Shown here piece by piece: positions 25,353 to 32,765 of a DNA stretch of 64,000 nt. The notes under the pieces are model-generated. The model did not search any database and was not told the origin of the DNA. It saw only the letters and a program-made list of their open reading frames with translations. Numbering within the stretch: position 1 is the stretch's first letter; every line of letters begins with the position of its first letter. Made by a program: the position numbers and the translations under genes. The stretch comes from Geobacter sp. (GTDB lineage: Bacteria; Desulfobacterota; Desulfuromonadia; Geobacterales; Geobacteraceae): the NCBI GenBank assembly GCA_016177775.1, contig JACOUQ010000016.1:1-64000 (forward strand), in the 5' to 3' direction.

Positions 25353-26478
25353 GTTTTCGCCGCTCCGTTTTAATTTCTGCAAGTCTCTCACGTTCAAGAG
25401 GATGAACTACTACCCTTCTATCCCTGCCGATCCTCTCCAGTGCTGCTTTTATAGAAAGGAAGGGTGGATCTTGCCAAGCTTTCAATTCAGCACAACTTGA
25501 ACGAAGACCATCAATGGGATCGAGTGGTTTTTCGAGCCCCTGACAAATAGTCCAAAATCGGGTACTGTAGCCTTCTTCAATTGGCTTGGCAGCTACTAGC
25601 CCTTTTGATTTGAGTTTTGTCTTTAAAAACTCAACTCTTTCCTCTGCTGACAAGCGACGCAAAGGCCCAGGTGCTTTTGTTTGGAATGTCCACCATTTAT
25701 CGACCTCTGCAGCCCACCATCTTGGCCATGCCTCACAAAAAGCCCCTTTATAGTAACAGCCGGTAAAAAGCAACTTGCACTTTCCCCAATCCACAGAAAT
25801 TTCTTGCTCGACACCAAGTCGAGCAGCTAGTACATTTTCGTCAATTAGAGGCCCTTGGACCTCGATCAATTCACGTAGAATGTAGCGTGCATATTCATGT
25901 GGTGGATATTTGTACTGAGAAAGAAACTTCTCGCCGATGCGGGGGTCCCAAGTATCAGATGCACCCTCTGCAAGTCCGAGAATTCTTTGGAAGTGGCCTT
26001 TAACCGGCTCCTGACCTTTAATGATTTTTAGATAACCTTTTACTAAAGCTACCAACTCTGATGCAACTCGCGCGGGTTCGTGAGTAAATTCAGTATCTTT
26101 AACATAAATCTTGTCGAAAAGGTTGTGGGAGGTAGAATCGCGATCATAAGAATCCTTAAATTTTGAATCAACTGACCATAAAACAATTGGAAAAGAATTT
26201 AGCCTTTTCTCTGTCATTCTGGTACGGAGTTCTTGAGCTAAGGCTAGTCCATGATAAGGAACCTTATAACCTTCCTCATTTTTTTGCTGATCAAGGCGAA
26301 GATCTAAGATAAGTCCATCAGGATCCTTTGATTTGATAAAATCCACCTGCTTCCCAATTTCAACAGGTTTGTGCCTGTCAATTTTAAGCTCACCTGTAGT
26401 TTCGCAAACAGATTTAAGCAAAGGATCAACATCGGTTGAACTCTCGTCATCTATGCAGATATAGTTAATAGGCATCAT
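25342..26478 (-). CDS. Receiver-domain protein with unrecognised C-terminal half, 378 aa
   Basis: Residues 1-135 read as a response-regulator receiver: acidic pair D10-D11 ('ICIDDE'), phospho-acceptor D59 ('LILDLRL'), S102 after 'IVLW' and a Lys near 123-128. The remaining 240 residues have no recognised DNA-binding domain; they are rich in Trp and Cys ('KCKLLFTGCYYKGAFCEAWP' region, 'WWAAEVDKWWTFQ'). It overlaps the kinase gene upstream by 14 nt and has AGAGGAG before ATG 26478. It is the probable phosphate acceptor of that kinase and passes the signal to its own C-terminal half or to the His-rich protein. Confidence 0.78.
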   Translation of the reverse strand: MMPINYICIDDESSTDVDPLLKSVCETTGELKIDRHKPVEIGKQVDFIKSKDPDGLILDLRLDQQKNEEGYKVPYHGLALAQELRTRMTEKRLNSFPIVLWSVDSKFKDSYDRDSTSHNLFDKIYVKDTEFTHEPARVASELVALVKGYLKIIKGQEPVKGHFQRILGLAEGASDTWDPRIGEKFLSQYKYPPHEYARYILRELIEVQGPLIDENVLAARLGVEQEISVDWGKCKLLFTGCYYKGAFCEAWPRWWAAEVDKWWTFQTKAPGPLRRLSAEERVEFLKTKLKSKGLVAAKPIEEGYSTRFWTICQGLEKPLDPIDGLRSSCAELKAWQDPPFLSIKAALERIGRDRRVVVHPLERERLAEIKTERRKHGE

Positions 26479-28750
26479 CAGGTATCTCCTCTTCTGAAGC
26501 TCTAGGTAGCACAATCCTAAAACAGGTTGAAAATCCCTGCGGCGGCGTCACAAGAAATATTTCCCCTTCAGCGGCATCGATGATATCTTTTACTATTTTC
26601 AAACCTAGGCCAGTGCCGGTCAATTCTTCTGATTCTCCTGCGAGTGGCCCCGGTGGAGTACTTGTAGTAAAAAAAGCATCAAAAATCCTTTCTTGGTTTT
26701 CTAGCAGTACTCCATCTCCGTTATCGGAGAATTCTAAAAACAGCTTCGAATCTTCTTCGCCCGCTCTTATCAGGATTTTTCCATCAACCTGAGCTCTTCT
26801 AATTGCCTTGATTGAGTTAGTGAATAGGTTCAACAGTACCGAAGCCCATTCCGATTTGTGCATTGGCCGCGTGAATAAATCGTACCCTTGAATATCTTCA
26901 GTCAATTCAACCTGATCTCGTTGCAAGGAGTGATTGACAATTTTTTTAAAGCTCGAAATGATATCGCGCAATTCAAGTGGCTGTAGTCTTCTGTGGGCAT
27001 TATCAGTCACCGCATCATCAAAATATCTTGCATATGATTGAAGAGAATCTAAATTTGTCATCAACCCTTCGCAGGGTTCCATTGCTAATGTATTCTCTGC
27101 AATTCTTGTAGTTAAAAGAGTAAGATTGGCAACCATGGCGCCTAAACTGTGCCTTATTTCATGGGTGAATTCGCCGATTGTCAAGCCAAGGCTGGCTAAA
27201 ACCCTAAGCATGCCATTTTCTTCAAGCATCTTTTGGCTGGACTGGCCAAGTTCAAGAATTTCTTCCTCGAGTTCGTCCGCTACAGCATTGAAGGTGGCAT
27301 TCCCTCTATTTTCTTGTGAAGAAGCTGCTGACCTTAGTTTTTGAGCTATAGTTGAAGCTTTATCTTCTGGTGATCTTTCCCCTTTTTTTCTAGGTGAAGG
27401 TGCACTAGCAAGGGTCTTCCTATCGCGTGCTTCGGCAATTGGTAATACAGCTGACTTAAGGGCTCTTGAAACAAAATCTTGCAAATCTCGAAAAGAGTTA
27501 TTTTCAACTAATCCTTCACGACTCGAAGTTTCTTGAAAATACTTGCCATCAAGATCATTGACTTCGAGAAATCCAAAAAAGTTCTTATTACTATGTGGAG
27601 GTAATATTTCTCTTAAACCGTAAGACTTATCAAGTCTTAGCCAATCATCATATGCCTCACCATAAGGTAATACCCGAAAGCCATTTCGATATAATCTTAT
27701 CCCCCCATGCGTATTTAGGCTTTCTCTAATTGCTGACAATAAGGTCATTGGCAATAAATTTGGAAGCGGAATAAAATAATATGCTTTAAAATTTATTGGC
27801 GGAAGATTTGTGTAGGGTTTATTAGGATTATGACGGTCCGGCCCTATTTTATTGTTTTTCTGATCGATGCCATACCGCTTACATTGAACTGACCAGTAAC
27901 CGTGACCGTTTGAGTCAATCCACCCATCGATTACTGCTAGTGCATGCTCAAAAAATGTCGTAGTTTCGTCAGCAATTGCGACAATATCATCACCTACTTG
28001 ACGATAAAAAGCGGCTTTAAAGCCAGGGTCATTTATGTCATCTTTTAATGCTTTTTCAAGCGGAAATGGTTGCAATAGGTCTGAAACGTACCTGAAAGCT
28101 CGTTTTATTTGAGCATCACTCCATCCATCGCGCAAATTCTCTATAAGAAGAGTGGTACCCTGGTCAGTATTCTTTTCTATGACTTCTATAAGATTAGATA
28201 TAGTGTTCAGATCCTGATTTGCTTCAAAACGGTCCCAATCTATGACTATCCTAAGAGCTTCTTTTGAGTCTTTAATTTGTGTTGTTAAAATGAGTCGTGT
28301 CCCAAGTCTCTGGGCAGCAAAACGACCAATCCCTTTCCGTCCGGCTTTCTGTCGAAGATATTTTATTGATTTTTGGTTCTCAACCTTATCTGCGGTTGAT
28401 ATGCGCATAAATCCATTTATCAACTGTGCGCGGGTCATGCCTAAACCATTATCTATTATTTCCAGTGTGCCGCCAGGATAATCAGTGTCTCTAAAAATCA
28501 GATCAACATGTGTTGCGTCGGCATCATAGCCATTCTTAACAAGCTCTGCTACAGCTGTTTCTTGCTTTGCAACAAGTTCTAAGCCAAGCCTGCTCACATG
28601 GCTCGCGTCAATTGTAAAGCGGACCTTGGCCACATCAGTTTTCGCCAACTCAGACGACAGACGCAACAATGTGTCGAAATCATTGTTTTCAATTGCTACA
28701 GCAATCTGCTTCTTAATATCTTCCTGAGTTGTTAAACTATCTTCTGCCAT
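26465..28750 (-). CDS. Dual-ATPase protein: MORC/Hsp90-type GHKL domain fused to a histidine kinase, 761 aa
   Basis: Two separate GHKL ATP sites are readable. The first, near the N-terminus, has 'AVAELVKNGYDA' (E69, N73), 'IIDNGLGMT' (D100) and 'GRKGIGRFA' (137-145), the pattern of MORC/MutL/Hsp90 ATPases, followed by an S5-like region ending 'QETSSREGLVEN'. The second is a full histidine kinase core: H530-E531 in 'GEFTHEIRHSL', N-box N645, G1 'DNGDG' (676-680) and G2 'GTGLGL' (712-717). Residues 445-520 look like a linker and coiled coil. No membrane span is seen, so it senses something in the cytoplasm. ATG 28750 has GAGGA upstream; it lies 11 nt after the methyltransferase stop. Confidence 0.85.
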   Translation of the reverse strand: MAEDSLTTQEDIKKQIAVAIENNDFDTLLRLSSELAKTDVAKVRFTIDASHVSRLGLELVAKQETAVAELVKNGYDADATHVDLIFRDTDYPGGTLEIIDNGLGMTRAQLINGFMRISTADKVENQKSIKYLRQKAGRKGIGRFAAQRLGTRLILTTQIKDSKEALRIVIDWDRFEANQDLNTISNLIEVIEKNTDQGTTLLIENLRDGWSDAQIKRAFRYVSDLLQPFPLEKALKDDINDPGFKAAFYRQVGDDIVAIADETTTFFEHALAVIDGWIDSNGHGYWSVQCKRYGIDQKNNKIGPDRHNPNKPYTNLPPINFKAYYFIPLPNLLPMTLLSAIRESLNTHGGIRLYRNGFRVLPYGEAYDDWLRLDKSYGLREILPPHSNKNFFGFLEVNDLDGKYFQETSSREGLVENNSFRDLQDFVSRALKSAVLPIAEARDRKTLASAPSPRKKGERSPEDKASTIAQKLRSAASSQENRGNATFNAVADELEEEILELGQSSQKMLEENGMLRVLASLGLTIGEFTHEIRHSLGAMVANLTLLTTRIAENTLAMEPCEGLMTNLDSLQSYARYFDDAVTDNAHRRLQPLELRDIISSFKKIVNHSLQRDQVELTEDIQGYDLFTRPMHKSEWASVLLNLFTNSIKAIRRAQVDGKILIRAGEEDSKLFLEFSDNGDGVLLENQERIFDAFFTTSTPPGPLAGESEELTGTGLGLKIVKDIIDAAEGEIFLVTPPQGFSTCFRIVLPRASEEEIPDDAY

Positions 28751-28761
28751 AAGACACATCC

Positions 28762-30420
28762 TCAATGATGGCGGTGCCGTCGCCGCCTCGCATCAGTTAG
28801 TGCATTGCCTAATGTTTCAATTAAATCTCTGAATTTTTCTTTCATGATAGGCTTAAAGATTAATAAATCGGCTTTACGTCTAGCACCATCAAGGTCACTA
28901 ATTCTTAGAAGTTCATCAATTTGCCTAAATGAAGCATCTATTGTGCTGTCACTCAAGTCATGAGGTAACCTTATAGCGATTTTTTTGGCCTCACTAGGCT
29001 CATGCTTTAATACCCCAGAACCATAACTTCGGCCTTCAAACTCTGCTGAAAGTTGGCTAAAGGTTGTTAATAGTGAAATTGCTATTAATTTTCTTCTTTG
29101 CAGTGGAAGCTCTTCCTTGAAGAAGACCCTGTGAATCGTATTTGTGCATGTTATTTGAGCATCGTTTAAAGCGAGCCTTGGGCCGTAATGGTGCATATAA
29201 GACAGGAACGCGTCAGGTATTCTTCCATCATCAGGCCTATGCCAAATTTGACGTTTTGCAAAGGTTTTATTATTTATTTTTTTATTGTCTGGATATGTAG
29301 TTAGATAATCGATAATGGCTTTGCTATCTTCATTTGATTTCGCAGTATTGACTAAAAGACATTTAACATCTTGTTCCCTTGCTTTTGTAAGATCGCTCTC
29401 AAGGAGAGATAACCCACTTACGATATTATACTTAGGCAATATACATCTGACTGAGTCTGTTTCTAGGGCATTCTTCACTGCCGCAGATTGGTTAATCACA
29501 AAGAACTTATTGTCGCCTGTAACTATACCAATAAGTATATTAGTAATATCACCTAACTTAATGCAGTTACTGCTTTCAGATAATTGTAAATAAATATCAT
29601 TAACAGCTTTACCAAGTATTGAAATACCGATTCTATTATTGAAACAATTAGTAGTTAAGGTGTTGCCTTGCCATGACCTAACAACTTGACTAATATCATC
29701 AATATGTTCAGCGCAACAAACTTCAATGTTGTTTTGTGCAGGACCAGTTTCAAAATCCTCACAGAGAACTATAACGGAACTTTCTTCAGCACCTTCTGAG
29801 ATAAATAGTCTCTCGTTTACTGAAACAACTAGGATCCTACCAAAAACACTGCGTAAATGGTCTCTTATTTCTGCAGCATAGTTTGCGTATAGAAAACTTC
29901 CAGGCAAAACCCAAGCCATTCTCCCATTTCTTTTCAGAAACTGAAGACTGTGAATAATAAAGTAAGCCCAAAGACTAGCTTTAGCAGATACAGAGAACCG
30001 ATCCGATATCATAGCAGCATAGGCATTCTTTTTTTGAGCTAACGGCATATTATGATGCGAAATATAAGGAGGATTGCCGATAATCACATCAAACTCGGCC
30101 TCCACAAAAGCGTCTTTTCTCAACTGCAGGAAATCAGTCAGTAAGAAATGGCCTGTGATATTTGTTGGCCCCAATCTGTCGGCTAGATGATGGAATGCGG
30201 TCTGGTCAAGATCGCATCCATATAGCTGAATGTTGGGGTTATTGCACCCAAGGTTTATAAGGCAATCTCGTGACGCCTCCAAAAAACCGCAACCTCCAAA
30301 ACTTGGCTCTAATATCCTGTCGTTCGGCGAACGAATAGCCCAATCGCATAATATACGGCTAACCTGTTGTGGGGTGTAGAACGCCCCTATTTTTTTCTTT
30401 TGCACTATATTGTGAGACAT
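28762..30420 (-). CDS. N6-adenine DNA methyltransferase (Eco57I/type I-like), 552 aa
   Basis: Residues 11-17 'IGAFYTP', the SAM-binding 'RILEPSFGGCGF' (35-46) and the catalytic 'NPPY' (116-119) are diagnostic of gamma-type N6-adenine methyltransferases. The C-terminal 250 residues resemble a target-recognition domain of the TaqI/Eco57I type ('IGIVTGDNKFFVI', 'RQIWHRPDDGRIPDAFLSY'). No nuclease domain is fused. It begins the four-gene operon; ATG 30420 has an AGGTG site. It may mark self DNA so that the kinase-receiver pair responds to unmodified DNA; this is inference. Confidence 0.88.
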   Translation of the reverse strand: MSHNIVQKKKIGAFYTPQQVSRILCDWAIRSPNDRILEPSFGGCGFLEASRDCLINLGCNNPNIQLYGCDLDQTAFHHLADRLGPTNITGHFLLTDFLQLRKDAFVEAEFDVIIGNPPYISHHNMPLAQKKNAYAAMISDRFSVSAKASLWAYFIIHSLQFLKRNGRMAWVLPGSFLYANYAAEIRDHLRSVFGRILVVSVNERLFISEGAEESSVIVLCEDFETGPAQNNIEVCCAEHIDDISQVVRSWQGNTLTTNCFNNRIGISILGKAVNDIYLQLSESSNCIKLGDITNILIGIVTGDNKFFVINQSAAVKNALETDSVRCILPKYNIVSGLSLLESDLTKAREQDVKCLLVNTAKSNEDSKAIIDYLTTYPDNKKINNKTFAKRQIWHRPDDGRIPDAFLSYMHHYGPRLALNDAQITCTNTIHRVFFKEELPLQRRKLIAISLLTTFSQLSAEFEGRSYGSGVLKHEPSEAKKIAIRLPHDLSDSTIDASFRQIDELLRISDLDGARRKADLLIFKPIMKEKFRDLIETLGNALTDARRRRHRHH

Positions 30421-30649
30421 TGATCGCACCTAATTAAAACAAGTATATCCTAAAACTAAATTCAATTTGTAATATTGCCATTTATGATGTGAAACACAAT
30501 CTTTCTTTTCGAAGGTGCTAATAAAAGCTAGCATTTCCACGTTGGGGGAACCCGAAGGGGTCGGCCCTCGACAGGGGACAAACTCTCGAATAGGGCGTTG
30601 AGGTCAGATTCCCAAGTCGTTAAGTTGATGAATTCCGCTGACATTCCAC

Positions 30650-30937
30650 CTACATGAACACCCGGTAATCGCATTTGAGCGCCTTGGCCAGTTTCCTGGC
30701 GGTTTCCCTCCCTATCGATCGCTTGCCATGTTCCATCTCGCTGATATGGCGGCGAGGAATGCCGGCCAGCTCGGAAAGCTGCACCTGGGTGAGACCTTCC
30801 TTAACACGGGAACCACGGAGAATCGCCGACGGAATATTGTCATCCGGCCGCAATTCATTGAGCACTTCACGCCAAGGGCGGGATTCATTCTGTTTTTCGG
30901 CCTCGATGCTCGTGCGATTTTTCGTGTGTCCCAACAT
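30650..30937 (-). CDS. XRE-family HTH protein, orphan, 95 aa
   Basis: The C-terminal 60 residues form an XRE helix-turn-helix ('LTQVQLSELAGIPRRHISEM'), and the N-terminal segment ('EKQNESRPWREVLNELRPDDNIP') is like that of antitoxins paired with RelE-type toxins. No partner toxin lies upstream; the next gene is an ORF6N protein 58 nt away. A GGAGAG site precedes the ATG. It may be a solitary antitoxin or an island regulator. The 230 nt between it and the methyltransferase gene hold no recognisable gene. Confidence 0.8.
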   Translation of the reverse strand: MLGHTKNRTSIEAEKQNESRPWREVLNELRPDDNIPSAILRGSRVKEGLTQVQLSELAGIPRRHISEMEHGKRSIGRETARKLAKALKCDYRVFM

Positions 30938-30995
30938 AAATTCTCTCCACCGTTACTGTTTTCAGCCCCCGACACGAGACAAACACTCCAGTCCC

Positions 30996-31514
30996 TCACT
31001 CCCCCTTGAACCCGATCTTCCGCTTCTTCGGTTCCGGCGGCGCCATGAGGCTGCGAATGGCATCGAAAACCGTCATGAACTGCCTGTCGTGCTTGTCGTA
31101 TTTCTTTTCCAGCTCGTCAAGCTTACGCGCAATTTCCCGATTGGAAGAAGCCAGTTCGCGCATCTGCACGAAAGCCCGCATGATGGCGATGTTCACTTGG
31201 ACGGCACGTTCGCTGTTCAGCACGCTGGAGAGCATAGCTACACCCTGTTCAGTGAAAACGTTGGGAAGATGGCGCCTGCCGCCGTGACCTGAACTTGAGG
31301 TCGCAAAATGCGACTTCAAGTTTACATACTCTTCTGAGGAAAGCTGCAACATGAAATCAGAGGGGAACCGTGCGATGTTGCGTCGAACCTGCTCATTGAG
31401 CCGCTTCGTATCGACTTCGTACATCTCCGCCAAGTCACTATCGAGCAAGACCTTCTGCCCACGGATCAGGTAAATCTTTCCCTTTATCACCTCCACCGAC
31501 ACCGAAACGTTCAT
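30996..31514 (-). CDS. ORF6N-domain DNA-binding protein, 172 aa
   Basis: The N-terminal '[42 protein letters not shown]' region and '[31 protein letters not shown]' are the ORF6N domain found in phage and mobile-element regulators. A coiled-coil tail follows. ATG 31514 is preferred to the GTG one codon before; GGGGG lies upstream. A palindrome with the same core occurs both inside the gene and upstream of it (31579-31605), which suggests autoregulation. Confidence 0.88.
   Translation of the reverse strand: MNVSVSVEVIKGKIYLIRGQKVLLDSDLAEMYEVDTKRLNEQVRRNIARFPSDFMLQLSSEEYVNLKSHFATSSSGHGGRRHLPNVFTEQGVAMLSSVLNSERAVQVNIAIMRAFVQMRELASSNREIARKLDELEKKYDKHDRQFMTVFDAIRSLMAPPEPKKRKIGFKGE
31292..31322. 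repeat. Intragenic palindrome in the ORF6N gene
   Basis: Arms 31292-31305 and 31309-31322 match at 13 of 14 positions around a 3-nt centre. The core GGTCGCAAAATGCGAC is nearly the same as that of the upstream palindrome at 31579-31605. Confidence 0.8.
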
Positions 31515-31578
31515 CACGCCCCCGCCATGTGCTCACAGATTGTGACTACATGTTTCCAATTATTCTGACAAGTTATCA

Positions 31579-31605
31579 ATTTAAGGTCGCAAATTGCGAC
31601 CTTAA
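31579..31605. promoter_or_regulatory. 27-bp perfect palindrome upstream of the ORF6N gene
   Basis: Arms 31579-31591 and 31593-31605 are exact reverse complements over 13 bp with one central base. It lies 65 nt upstream of the ORF6N start and just beyond a minus-strand terminator. It is a likely binding site for the ORF6N protein because its core recurs in the gene itself. Confidence 0.6.
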
Positions 31606-31612
31606 AACAAAA

Positions 31613-31648
31613 AAGCCGCTCCGTCAGCACTCACACTGACAAAGCGGC
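31613..31648 (-). terminator. Minus-strand intrinsic terminator
   Basis: A 7-bp outer stem (31613-31619 and 31642-31648) with an inner TCAG/CTGA stem is followed on the minus strand by TTTTTTGTTTT. It would end transcription of the frameshifted antitoxin gene before the ORF6N gene. Confidence 0.75.
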
Positions 31649-31776
31649 TCCATCACCGGCATCCTCAACCCATTCTCCGTTTTCGAGAATATTCCTCACG
31701 CTAAGGCCCCCAGGAAATTATCCATCCTTAATACACCATAAAGGGGCATGTGGCAAGGGGGTTGAAGGATCGATCT

Positions 31777-32138
31777 TCACGCTGCAAGGTTCAGCCGCGT
31801 CTCTATCTCGCTCCACGGCACGCTGACCCGCTGCTTCTCGTCCTTTTCGATGAGGCCGACCCGTTCGAGGATCTGGACGTCGTCGTAGACGTTCTTGTAG
31901 CTCCTCTTGAGCATTTTCGCCAAGGCGTTGATACTCATGACACCATGCCGGTGCAGGGCGATAAGGAGATCGAGGCGCCGAGGAGTAATGTATTGCAGCA
32001 GCGTTTTGAAGTCAGCGAAATAGACCCTCTCGACCGGCTGCTCCGGAACGAAGCCGGCATCTATCCGTGGCCGGTTTCCAGCGCTTCCTGCATGGATTCG
32101 TCGCACTCCTTCACACCAATTTTCATGTCCCTTTTCAT
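31777..32138 (-). pseudogene. Frameshifted HTH antitoxin-like regulator (COG4190 type)
   Basis: The longer frame (31777 to about 32070) encodes 'RVYFADFKTLLQYITPRRLDLLIALHRHG' region and 'LAKMLKRSYKNVYDDVQILERVGLI', a winged HTH of the COG4190 predicted antitoxin family. The family's N-terminal 25 residues are found in another frame: ATG 32138 with a GGAGG site reads 'MKRDMKIGVKECDESMQEAL' and stops at TAG 32061-32063. Restoring one base near 32070 would join the two parts. So the gene is broken by a 1-nt loss, or the sequence has an error there. No partner toxin is next to it. Confidence 0.65.
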
Positions 32139-32165
32139 GGTGATTCCTCCACCCTTGCCGTAATG

Positions 32166-32426
32166 CTACTCCTTCCCGCCTTCCCCCTTGAACGCCTTCC
32201 CCACATCCTTCCCCATCTGCTTCATGGCCTTGCCGGTTTCCTTGCCCGCCTTCTTGAAACCCTTGCCGATGGCCTTGCCCGACTTCTTGGCGGTCTTGCC
32301 GGTGGCCTTGCCCATCTCCTTGAACCCCTCGCCTACCTTTTTCCCGCCTTCCTTCATGCTCTCCTCGGCGGTTGCCTGGGCCACGAGAACCAGTGAAAGG
32401 GCCAGAATCGTCATAATGTTTCGCAT
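32166..32426 (-). CDS. Small secreted Lys/Gly-rich repeat protein, 86 aa
   Basis: ATG 32426 has GGAGG six nt upstream and gives a signal peptide ending 'ATA'. The mature 66 residues are a run of imperfect 7-11-residue repeats around 'GKxxGKxxKKxGK', strongly basic and with regular spacing of Gly and Lys. The pattern recalls LEA-like or amphipathic helical proteins. No enzyme domain is present and the function is not known. Confidence 0.7.
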   Translation of the reverse strand: MRNIMTILALSLVLVAQATAEESMKEGGKKVGEGFKEMGKATGKTAKKSGKAIGKGFKKAGKETGKAMKQMGKDVGKAFKGEGGKE

Positions 32427-32464
32427 GATCATCCTCCGTGAGTGTTGTCCATGATAAAAAGCAG

Positions 32465-32756
32465 TCTCTCGCAAAGCCGCAAAGAACGCAAAGTAAAATC
32501 TCAATCGTTTATCTGATTAGAACCAATCACCGCTATAGCGACAAACAGTTCCCTCTCCCTGAGGGAGAGGGTTAGGGTGAGGGGGATATGATGGATTGAT
32601 CGGGACGGCTGCCCCCTCATCCGGCCTTCGGCCACCTTCTCCCTCAGGGAGAAGGGTTCAGCGGGAGATCAGGGCTACTCTGGATCGTTTATCAGGATCA
32701 GGAGTCCAGCGATTGTTTTTGAATTTCTTGGCGATCTTTGCGCCTTTGCGAGAGAA
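32465..32756. repeat. Nested inverted repeats downstream of the lipid operon
   Basis: Outer arms near 32465-32493 and 32728-32756 are imperfect reverse complements built from CGCAAAG units. Inside, 32551-32571 and the segment around 32637-32657 form a second pair of self-complementary CCCTCTCCCTGAGGGAGAGG-like units. This fills the gene-free stretch 32427-32765. No open frame is supported inside. Such repeats are usually dispersed in the genome; only one copy is visible here. Confidence 0.6.
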
Positions 32757-32765
32757 AAGACCGCT

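Noticed and set aside
24612-30420. Identification of the four-gene operon as a Detocs defence system
   Set aside because: Detocs uses a kinase and receiver-phosphorylase proteins; the present operon has a methyltransferase, a dual ATPase and no recognisable phosphorylase domain.
30421-30530. Promoter of the methyltransferase operon
   Set aside because: The region is AT-rich and several weak -35/-10 pairs exist with poor spacing; none stands out enough to report.
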